64,000 nt of DNA from CAVRAZ01 sp963719135 (lineage in GTDB: Bacteria; Pseudomonadota; Gammaproteobacteria; DSM-19610). Numbering within the stretch: the stretch's first letter is position 1; each line of letters opens with the position of its first letter. Below, in pieces: positions 9,312 through 18,000 of the stretch. The stretch is from positions 186,001-250,000 of the forward strand of contig CAVRAZ010000003.1 of assembly GCA_963719135.1 (NCBI GenBank), read 5' to 3'. The position numbers were made by a program, and so were the translations under genes. The notes beneath the pieces are model-generated. The model saw nothing but the letters and a program-made list of their open reading frames with translations. It ran no database searches and was not told where the DNA came from.

Positions 9312-10922
9312 ATGATCCGTGGACGAGTGATGTAAATCGCGTTTGTTTTTCCTATACTTCCGGCGACACCGTCGAAGGTCGTTACCAGCACCGGCGCGTG
9401 GACAAACCCAAAGGCGACCTGCCGTCGGCCGACGAGGTCGAGACCGAGGAACGGATCCATGCCCGTTCGATCACACTGTCCTCCAACCGCCTGGGGCTGA
9501 TCGCCAAAATGGACCTCGTGGACGGTGAGGGACAGACGGTCACGCCGGTGGACTACAAGCGCGGCAAGCGTCCACATACGGCGCGCGGCGCCTATGACCC
9601 TGAACGCGTCCAGCTCTGCGTGCAAGGGCTGCTGCTCGAAGAACAAGGCTATCGTTGCGACGAAGGCATCCTGTACTTCTGTGCCTCGCGCGAGCGGGTG
9701 CGCGTGCCGTTCGACGACGAACTGCGCACACAAACGCTGGCAGCCATCGACGGGCTGCGTTTGATCGCCGCCGGCGGGCAGATTCCCCCGCCGCTCACCG
9801 ACAGCCCCAAATGCCCGGGCTGCTCCCTGGTCGGTATCTGCCTGCCCGATGAAGTGGCTTTTCTGAAACAGGCAGCGATCGAACCGCGCGCGCTTGCTGT
9901 CGGTCACGACGAAGCGCTGCCCCTGTACGTTCAGGCGCAGCATGCCAAGATCAGCAAGAAGGGCGAAGTTCTGGAAGTGAGCATCGACGACGCCAAAGTA
10001 GCATCCGCGCGGCTGGTCGAAACATCCCAGGTAATCGTTCAGGGCAACGTCTACGTGACAACGCCCACGCTGCATGAATTGATGGCGCGTCAGATCCCGG
10101 TAAGCTGGCATTCGCACGGCGGCTGGTCTGGGGCACACGATTGGCACCGGGCACAAGAACGTTGAATTGAGAACCGCCCAGTACCGCACGAGCTTCGATG
10201 ACGCCGCCTGCCTGCGCATCGCCCGGGGCCTCGTGCACGCCAAGATCATGAACTGCCGGACGCTCATGCGGCGCAACTGGCGCAGCGGCGAAATGCCGGA
10301 CGACCTGCTTGACAACCTGCGCCTGGATGCGCGTAACGCCCAACGTATCGGAAGCATTCAGGAACTGCTGGGCGTGGAAGGAGCGGCAGCATCGCGTTAC
10401 TTCGGTGCATTCGCCAATCTGCTCAAGCGCGACGACAACGTCCGTACCCTGGCATTCGACTTCACGCGCCGCAACCGCCGCCCGCCGCCCGACCCGATCA
10501 ACGCCCTGCTTTCCTATGCCTACGCCCTGCTCACCCGCGCCTGGACGGTGGCGCTCACGGCGGTGGGTTTCGATGCGTATCGCGGGTTCTACCACCAGCC
10601 GCGCTACGGCCGGCCGGCACTGGCACTGGATCTCATGGAGCCCTTCCGCCCGCTCATTGCGGATTCCTGCGTCATACAGGCCGTCAACAACGGCGAGGTC
10701 CGCCCCAGCGACTTCGTCATGGCGGCCGGCAGCGCGGCCTTGACACCGGATGGGCGCAAACGCTTTATCGGAACCTTCGAGCGCCGGCTGGCGCATGAAG
10801 TGACGCATCCGCTATTCGGCTACAAAGTCAGCTACCGCCGGCTGCTGGAACTGCAAGCGCGCCTGCTGGGCCGCCACCTGCTTGGTGAAATCCCCGAGTA
10901 TCCCAACTTCATGACAAGGTGA
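9312..10922 (+). pseudogene. cas4-cas1: Cas4-Cas1 fusion, N-terminally truncated and frameshifted
   Basis: The fused CRISPR adaptation nuclease/integrase found in type I-G (formerly I-U) loci. The Cas4 part shows DTVEGRYQHRRVDKPKGDLP, the RecB-like core LIAKMDLVDGEG...PVDYKRGKRP and the C-terminal cluster cysteines CPGCSLVGIC. The N-terminal ~30 residues with the first cluster cysteine (YCPR in relatives) are replaced by IS91 sequence. Cas1 follows (LYVQAQHAKISKKGEVLEVS). Near 10127 the frame shifts inside the GGW-LGHTIGTG segment; the expected continuation GHTIGTGHKNVELRTAQYRT is in another frame. The Cas1 metal ligands are still encoded: Glu in GVEGAAASRYF, His in GFYHQPRYGRP and Asp in LALDLMEPFRP. 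As read, no functional protein is made unless the shift is an error. Confidence 0.85.
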
Positions 10923-11218
10923 ACGCGGTGGATGAACATCTTTACATCGTGGCCTACGATATCGCCGATCAGAAGCGCTGGCGCCGGATCTTCAAGCTGA
11001 TGAAGGGCTACGGGGAATGGTTGCAGTATTCTGTATTCCAATGCCGCTTGAGCCGCCGGCGCCAGGCCGAACTTGTTGCACTGCTCGACGGAATCCTCCA
11101 CCATAAGGAGGACCATGTGGTATTGGTGGATATCGGTCCTGCCGATGCAGTCAAGCCGCGCGTGGTCAGTCTGGGAAGAGACTTCGAACCGGTGGCACGC
11201 GAGCCAACTATCGTTTGA
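10919..11218 (+). CDS. cas2: CRISPR-associated endoribonuclease/integration partner Cas2
   Basis: A 99-residue Cas2. The ferredoxin-like first strand with its conserved aspartate is EHLYIVAYDIADQKRWRRIF, followed by GYGEWLQYSVFQCRLSRRRQ and EDHVVLVDIGPAD. Cas2 dimers bridge two Cas1 dimers during spacer integration. The GTG start overlaps the cas1 stop in a GTGA arrangement, so translation is probably coupled. The reading frame is intact, unlike its neighbour. Confidence 0.9.
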   Translation: MNAVDEHLYIVAYDIADQKRWRRIFKLMKGYGEWLQYSVFQCRLSRRRQAELVALLDGILHHKEDHVVLVDIGPADAVKPRVVSLGRDFEPVAREPTIV

Positions 11219-11425
11219 GTCGTCGGCCGCCGCGTCGACGCGAGCGCTCCGCTGGCGCCGCCAACCCTGGGCAGCGCTCGCAGCTGCCAGCTCTTTGACA
11301 AATAGGAATTTTTTGATCGGCACAGGTTTGTGATGCAGTTGATACACCGGGATTTTGCAAGCTCTCGGGCAGCGCTCGCAAAGTACTACCGAAACCCACG
11401 GCCGGTGCGGCTTAATGCACGGGCT
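11219..11425 (+). promoter_or_regulatory. Probable CRISPR leader
   Basis: The 207 bp between cas2 and the first repeat has the position of a leader. It contains an AT-richer core (CTTTGACAAATAGGAATTTT around 11292-11311) and a 14-bp direct repeat, GGGCAGCGCTCGCA, at 11269-11282 and 11367-11380. The repeat might be an integration-host or Cas-binding site; that is inference. No -10/-35 pair is clear. Confidence 0.5.
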
Positions 11426-12695
11426 GTTATCCGCGGCGTAACGCCGCGGCCTCATTGAAGCCGTTTCCTGAAGTAATACCGACAGTCGGTACCCTGTTAT
11501 CCGCGGCGTAACGCCGCGGCCTCATTGAAGCGGCTCGCCGCTGCACCACCATTTTACCGACGGCCTGGGTTATCCGCGGCGTAACGCCGCGGCCTCATTG
11601 AAGCTTAACGACCCGGCAATAATAAAGCTGGGTATCGGATGTTATCCGCGGCGTAACGCCGCGGCCTCATTGAAGCCTTGTTGAATCGATACGGTTTGCG
11701 CGCGGGCAATCGGGTTATCCGCGGCGTAACGCCGCGGCCTCATTGAAGCCTGTTGGCCGCAGTTGACTTCTTGGTGGGGGTCGAACGGTTATCCGCGGCG
11801 TAACGCCGCGGCCTCATTGAAGCTTCGCTTGTGTCCTTGTCTCGCATATCGAAGACGGTTGTTATCCGCGGCGTAACGCCGCGGCCTCATTGAAGCAGCG
11901 CACGCCAGCTAATTTTTAACCGTCCGGTCGAAGTTATCCGCGGCGTAACGCCGCGGCCTCATTGAAGCGACATCGTAGGATCAAGCCACCGCGCGGCCGC
12001 GCGCGTTATCCGCGGCGTAACGCCGCGGCCTCATTGAAGCCTGTTGGCCGCAGTTGACTTCTTGGTGGGGGTCGAACGGTTATCCGCGGCGTAACGCCGC
12101 GGCCTCATTGAAGCTTCGCTTGTGTCCTTGTCTCGCATATCGAAGACGGTTGTTATCCGCGGCGTAACGCCGCGGCCTCATTGAAGCAGCGCACGCCAGC
12201 TAATTTTTAACCGTCCGGTCGAAGTTATCCGCGGCGTAACGCCGCGGCCTCATTGAAGCCGGCACATCGGCCAAGGGCAGACCGAGTGTCAATGCCGGTT
12301 ATCCGCGGCGTAACGCCGCGGCCTCATTGAAGCCACCTCGCCCCGATGGCGAGATAAAGCCGTTCCTGGCGTTATCCGCGGCGTAACGCCGCGGCCTCAT
12401 TGAAGCGGCGACGCCGCCGGCGTCGCTAGGACGCGGCTGGTGTTATCCGCGGCGTAACGCCGCGGCCTCATTGAAGCATGTCGATAACCTCGGCCGTGTG
12501 CCGCGTCTTCTCGGTTATCCGCGGCGTAACGCCGCGGCCTCATTGAAGCGAAAAGTCCAATGTCCAATTACATTGCACAGTTCCCGGTTATCCGCGGCGT
12601 AACGCCGCGGCCTCATTGAAGCCGCGCCTCAGGGAGCGCGCTGTGCATCAGGTTTTCCAGTTATCCGCGGCGTAACGCCGCGGCCTCATTGAAGC
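11426..12695 (+). CRISPR. CRISPR array, 18 identical 36-bp repeats, 17 spacers
   Basis: Repeats start at 11426, 11496, 11569, 11641, 11714, 11788, 11861, 11933, 12005, 12079, 12152, 12224, 12298, 12371, 12442, 12514, 12587 and 12660. Each begins GTTATCC, contains the palindrome CCGCGGCGTAACGCCGCGG (8-bp stem, 3-nt loop) and ends CTCATTGAAGC. No repeat shows a mismatch by eye. Spacers are 34-38 bp. Spacers 5, 6 and 7 (11750-11932) recur exactly as spacers 9, 10 and 11 (12041-12223), with a unique spacer 8 between. The last repeat is followed by 40 bp that may be trailer or a final spacer, then an IS66 insertion. The cas2-proximal end is taken as the leader end. Confidence 0.97.
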
Positions 12696-12735
12696 CGTTC
12701 GGCGACCCGCGGCTGCGCAATGCGATCTACGATGT

Positions 12736-14465
12736 GTAACTATTCAGTCCATTCTGCCACGATCAGCTATTTTGGACCTCGTCCATCCTCATAAAATCCG
12801 GATCCTTGCCCTGGAAAAGCAGTGTCAATGCGTGAGTAGCCGTCATGCCCTGCTTGCGACACGTTGACAGGTAACTGCGAACCCGACAGAAGATCTTTGC
12901 TCCCTCCGTGGAGCGGAAGCAACCTGAGATCTTCTGCTGCACCTTGGTCATGCGCAGATCGTTCTCACCCTGATTGTTGGTGAAGGGGACACTCTCCACC
13001 TCCATGAAGCGCAGGACGTTCTTGCTCGAAGTCGCGCAATCGCTCCAGCAGGTTTCTGGCCTTCGATCGTTTGAGCCGGCCCCGTTTTCCCTGCCGTTGA
13101 CGTTCATCGGGCGGTGGACATTCGGTCTCCGCCTTTTTAAGTAGCCGTCGATATCGACGGCGCCACCGTGTGGCCTCACCCACTGGTAAACAACCCCCGG
13201 CATCCGTTACCGCTGTTGCGAGTTCGATCAGCAAGGCCTGCATCTCCCTGGCCCACTGCTGCTGATCCTGTTCCCAGGCTCGCTCCAGTTCTCGGAGGTG
13301 ATGGGCATTGCACAGGGCATGGGTGCAGTCGTAATGGTAGTACGGCTTCCAGTGATCATGGCACAACACGCCCTTGAAGAAGGGCAGGATGCCCATCTCA
13401 TCCATGGCATCAAGACCCCGCCTGGCGTGGGGATAGAACCAGGTCAGTGAGGCGTTGGAGGCACAGTGCAGCCACTGGCGCTTCCCGCCGATGTTGATGC
13501 CGGTCTCATCGGCATGCAGGAGGTCAGAGCGGGCAAGCTGGGTCTTTGCCCACTGCTCGAAGGACGCCAGCCCTTCATAGGCTTCTTTGTTGAAGTTGAA
13601 GACCGAGCCCGCACTGACCGGAATATGCATCTGATCCTGGAAGTGATCGCGTATCCGATCATAGGGAATCAGCTGGTGCTGGGACATATAGACGGCATTT
13701 GCCTTCAGGTTGAGGCCATACTGCACCGGCCGATTCACCCCCTCCGGAAAAGCGGCCACAAATCGATTTCCCTGGTTGTCCTCAAGAATCTGTGCCTGGT
13801 ATTCGATCACGAACCGCGAGATGTCGATATCAATGACCTGGCGACTTTCATGGCCTGCCTCCCGATACGATGATCCCTTGGGGAGCGTGCGACGGTCGAT
13901 GGTCAGAACTTCCACCTCGTCCGGATCAGCCACCGGCTGCAAGGTGATCCCATTACGCCCCTTCTGCCCTCCCGGCTTCCTGCTGCTTTGTCCCCGCCGG
14001 CTCGATTTCTTCCGGTTTGGATCCGCGGAGGGTGGCTTGCTGCTGTTCTTGCTGTTGAGGGTCGTGCGGTTGAGCAGCAGGGTCACCAGAACAAGCAATA
14101 CTTCCAGCGCCGAGCGCAGTGCAGGCGAAAGATCTTTCTCCTGCTCGAGAAGTTCCTTGACTGAGTTGATCGATGAATCAACGTCAATAGCGTCTAGCTT
14201 CAACCGCCCGCATCTCACATGATCTTGAGTGAGATCATTATCGCACGGGTTTTCAGGACGAACTTTTAGCGTCTGTCAGCTAATCTGAGGCGTTTTGTAA
14301 AATGACCTCGCGTCGTCGATGACGTTGCTCGCAAACAGCCATTAGCGAGCTTCTTGTGGCTTAGTGGGGTGGCTATAATGATGAGTGGCACACCCTCACT
14401 GAAACAGAAAATATTGCGCTAAAACCTTGTCAAGCACTTTCTTCAGTTTTTAACTGAATAGTTAC
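12736..14465 (-). mobile_element. IS66-family insertion sequence (single-transposase, ISBst12-like)
   Basis: The ends are perfect 13-bp inverted repeats, GTAACTATTCAGT at 12736-12748 and its complement at 14453-14465, starting with the GTAA typical of IS66. Only a TnpC-type transposase is present, without tnpA and tnpB, as in the ISBst12 subgroup. The 8 bp outside each end (TACGATGT on the left, TATTTTTT on the right) do not match, so no target duplication is seen. Either an adjacent deletion followed insertion or one flank was exchanged. It caps the distal end of the CRISPR array. Confidence 0.85.
12763..14218 (-). pseudogene. IS66-family transposase, frameshifted
   Basis: A DDE transposase of IS66 type. 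The N-terminal part has a coiled region (SSINSVKELLEQEKDLSPAL) and the basic SSKPPSADPNRKKSSRRGQS segment that precedes the zinc-finger region. The catalytic core contains HADETGINIGGKRQWLH, FKGVLCHDHWKPYY and CNAHHLRELERAWE. Near 13020 the frame shifts after LLERLRDFEQE. The end, VESVPFTNNQGENDLRMTK with the catalytic glutamate and KISGCFRSTEGAKIFCRVRS, is in the next frame (to 12763). Transposition is therefore probably abolished unless the shift is an error. Confidence 0.85.
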
Positions 14466-15034
14466 TATTTTTTTTACTTTATGCCCATATGGGCGCAGCG
14501 AACTTGTCTGCCGTCAATTTTGCTGGAATTAGTGCGAGCAAATAGTAGCAGAGAAGCTTGTATGTAGTTCCGATCGCGAATCCGCCCTGGAGACCGTTCG
14601 ACGCAAATATCTGTTGGAAGCGTGGCAGTCGATCTGCGCTTTGGCGCCCCGGGCCGCTCGGTAGGCGATCACGACATGAGTTCTTGAAATATATCAGGAA
14701 TGTCGTCTTTGGGTCGGTAATTGACAATGCGCAATCCAAACCCAAGAAGTTTGAACGTCCTGTTCGGGTCGTTATGTATAGCTATACATAACGACCCATA
14801 AGCGACATTCGAATGCCAAAGGAGCGGGGATTCGAAAGTCGTGTCCTTGAGCTGAGGCCGATTCATCCCGCATCTTCGTTTCCAGTTCGGGAAGACGAGG
14901 TGTTGCGCTGGGCGCACCGACTCTGCCGTACTGTGCGGGTATACACGTTGCACCCGTGGCGCGATAATCTCTAAAAGTACCTGTCGTGCGCCAAATTAAT
15001 CTGACACTGGCGGCGGGCGACGCAATAGCGACAT
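14466..15034. other. Spacer upstream of the STAND gene with a perfect palindrome
   Basis: No convincing gene is seen; the small minus-strand frame at 14669-14953 (MNRPQLKDTTFESPLLWHSN...) has no family character. The base composition is AT-richer than on either side. A perfect 32-bp palindrome lies at 14766-14797. The promoter of the large downstream gene should be here, but no strong sigma70 boxes stand out. Confidence 0.35.
14766..14797. promoter_or_regulatory. Perfect 32-bp palindrome, possible operator or IS junction
   Basis: Arms of 16 bp, GGGTCGTTATGTATAG and its exact complement, meet without a spacer. It is 240 bp upstream of the STAND gene start. No T tract follows, so it is not a normal terminator. 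Perfect symmetry without a loop fits a dimeric regulator site or a head-to-head junction of two identical element ends. Confidence 0.45.
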
Positions 15035-18000
15035 ATGAACATGGCGATGTCCGAGACCGAGTCCTCCAAGCCCGCGCACATGCCTCGCCGCGCCGATGAC
15101 GCGCCCCCCGTTGCCAGTCCGGCCGCGGCCGGACCTTCCGGCGCCCTGCTAGAGGGTCATGTCGGCGCGCAGTACCTGCTGCCGCTGCTGTCGGGCGGCG
15201 AGGCGCGTGGACTTCCGGGCGTCGTGGTCACGCGCGTGGCGTTCCAACGGGCCGCCTTCAATCACCCAATGGACGACGTCATCGTCACCGGCCTCGACCT
15301 CCAAGGCCGCCCGGCCACGCTCGAACTGCAGGCGAAGCGCACGATTGACTTTATACCGAGCGACACCACCTTCGCGGACGTGGTCGGGTTGGCTTGTCGG
15401 GCTGCCGCCACGCCCGAGTTCGAGGCGACGCGCTACGAGCTCGCGGTGGCGATTGCGCGCACGTCCACCAAGATCGAGCAGCACATCCAGGATGTACTGA
15501 AGTGGGCGCGCGAGTACCAGGACGCTGAAGAGTTTTTCCGCCGGCTGAACCAGCCCGGTGCCGCACACCAGGCGAAGCGCGAGTTCGTCGCGGCGTTCCG
15601 TGGCCACATGCGCACGGCAGGCGCGGCGCACGACGACGCGGCCGTGTGGCAATTGCTGTCTCGCTTTCAGGTGCTGGCGTTCGACCTGGAGCAGCCGGGC
15701 TCAATCTGCGCGCTGCTGGCGCGCGAGCGCTGTGCGCTGCAGCTCGCATCCCAGGACAGGGGGCGAGCCGGCGAGCTGTGGGACTCGCTACAGCAGATCG
15801 CGTTGCAGGTCGATGCCGCTGGCGGGGACCTAGGCGCCCCCGCGCTGCGCAAGCGACTTGCCGGCGAGCGCGGCTACCGGCTCGCGGGCGACCGGCGCCT
15901 GCATGTCGCCCGCGAGCGACTCGCCGAGACTGCGGAGAACACGCTGGCCACCATCAGCTCGCGCGTGCACGGCGTGGCAATCGACCGTGCCGACCGTGTT
16001 GCCGCAGCGCTCTCAGCGCTTGAGCAGGGCAGGTACCTCGAGATCCGCGGCGCCGGCGGCGTCGGCAAGTCGGGGGTGCTGAAGGATCTCGCACAGCGTA
16101 TCGGCGTCGAGTCCCGCGTCGTCGTCGTCGCCCCGCATCGCGTCCCGGGGGGAGGCTGGGCGGCGCTGCAGGCGCAACTCCGCTGCGACGCGAACGCGCG
16201 CGAGCTGCTGACCGACCTGGCGGGCGACGGTGGGGGAACGCTGTTCATCGACGGCCTCGACCGCTTCGACGACCCCGGGCAGCGGGCCACCGTCGCGGAC
16301 CTGATCCGTGCGGCGGCGCAGGTGCGCGGATTCCGCGTCGTGGTCACGGCGCGGTTGGACTTCGATGCCGATGCGCGTACGTGGCTGCCGGCGCAGGCGC
16401 TGCAGGAACTCGGCGAAGCGTCACCACTGGTCATAGATGAGCTCGGCGAAGATGAGGTGACTTGGCTTCGGGGCGCCGACCCCGCGCTCGCCGCGCTGCT
16501 GCGGCCTGGGCATCCTGCCGAGAAGCTCGTGCGTAACCTGTACCGCCTCGATCGGCTGGCGCGCAGCGTGGCGGCCGAGGAGGCCGCGCCGTTCAGCGAA
16601 GCGCAGATGGCATGGCAGTGGTGGACGACGGGAGATGCTGCTGATGCGACAGGTCGCCTGGAGCGGCGTCGCGTGCTTCGGTCGTTGGCGGTGCATTCAC
16701 TGGGCTCGTCGGTTCCAATGGACGCGGGCACCGCGCCGGCGAACGCGATCACTGCGCTGACCGAGAGCGGCTCGCTGCGTGCGCTCAGCTCGGTTCGCGT
16801 CGAGCCCGCGCATGATGTGCTGCGTGACTGGGCGATCGGATGCCTCCTGTATGAAGAGCCGGAGCACTTCGCCACAATGGCGCTGGAGAGCCCGGCGCCG
16901 GCGCGCCTAGTGCGCGGCGTGGAGCTCGCTGCGCGGTTGCATGCGGAGTTCGGCAGCGACGCGACGGCATGGCGGGCTCTGCTTGATCGGGTGAGCGTAC
17001 CCGGCGCGCACGGCTCGTGGAGACGTGCCGTCTTGCTCGCCCCCGCGCGTTCGGAGCGTGCGGAAGAGGCGCTGAACCGCTGCTTGCCGGCACTGGCCGC
17101 GGACAACGCAGAGTCGCTTTCTGATCTCGTCCGTGCCGCCATCACCGTCGACTCCCAGCCGGCCGCGCCACTCTGGGCGGCGCTCGGTGCCGACACGAGC
17201 AAGCTCACCGATGACTTCGTCGCACCGCGCAGTCCGGCGTGGTTCAACCTGATTACCTGGTCGCTTGCCATCGGGGACCGCCTGCCTCACGCCGCAGTGC
17301 CGCAGTTCGTCGGCCTCTACAGCCGCTGGTGCACCGCGTTTGCGGGGCACGACGCGTTGTCGCCTCTGCTGGTAGCGCGCCTGTATGCGTGGCTGGTCGA
17401 GGTTGAGGCGAAGAACCACCCGAAGGTGTCAGACTTTAAGGCGTGGATGGCCGCCAAGGAGGCGCCCGGATTGTCGATGACGACGGCGCAAGAGAGCGAC
17501 CTTCGAACGGCCTTTCTCCTGTGGTGCAAGCTTCGCCCGGCCGACGCAGAGTCCTACCTGCGCTGGGTGACTGACCATCCATATCGGCACGTTTTGTTCC
17601 GGGAACTACTTCCGTTCGTTGGCACTGCACCATACGCGGCGCCGCAAGCCATGGCCAACCTATTCCTGCAAGCGCTGCCCGAAGGTGACTATGAAGAAGA
17701 GGATCGACGGTCGCCTGGACGGGACGTATTCTCCAAATGGGACCTGCAGTATTTCCCCGCGTCGCCGGCTCGAGCACCGTTCCTCAATCTGCTGCAGGCG
17801 AACAAGGACCAGGGACTGCGGCTCGTGCGTGGTGTCGTCGCGCACGCTGTACGTCGGCGCTCAAGCGGCCGTGAGCCAGGTGACGACCGCATCGAGGTTC
17901 CGCTTCCCAGCGGACGGCGCTCGGTTTCCTGGTACCGGTCCTACATGTGGTCCCGCTCGCAGGACAGCCACGTCGTCGCGTCGGCGCTAATGGCCTTGGA

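Noticed and set aside
9257..10357. A 366-residue minus-strand open frame opposite cas4-cas1
   Set aside because: It is a high-GC shadow of the cas4-cas1 frame. Only its last ~17 residues (IEDPVVIKKILDHLKSK) are real IS91 sequence.
12696..12735. An eighteenth spacer after the last repeat
   Set aside because: It is 40 bp, longer than any other spacer (34-38), and no repeat follows before the IS66 end. It may be trailer sequence.
14669..14953. A small minus-strand ORF upstream of the STAND gene, possible antitoxin
   Set aside because: It has no ribosome-binding site and no DNA-binding or antitoxin motif, and it is crossed by the 32-bp palindrome.
15874..17271. A 465-residue minus-strand frame inside the STAND gene
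   Set aside because: It is a serine/arginine-rich shadow of a clearly domain-structured protein on the plus strand.
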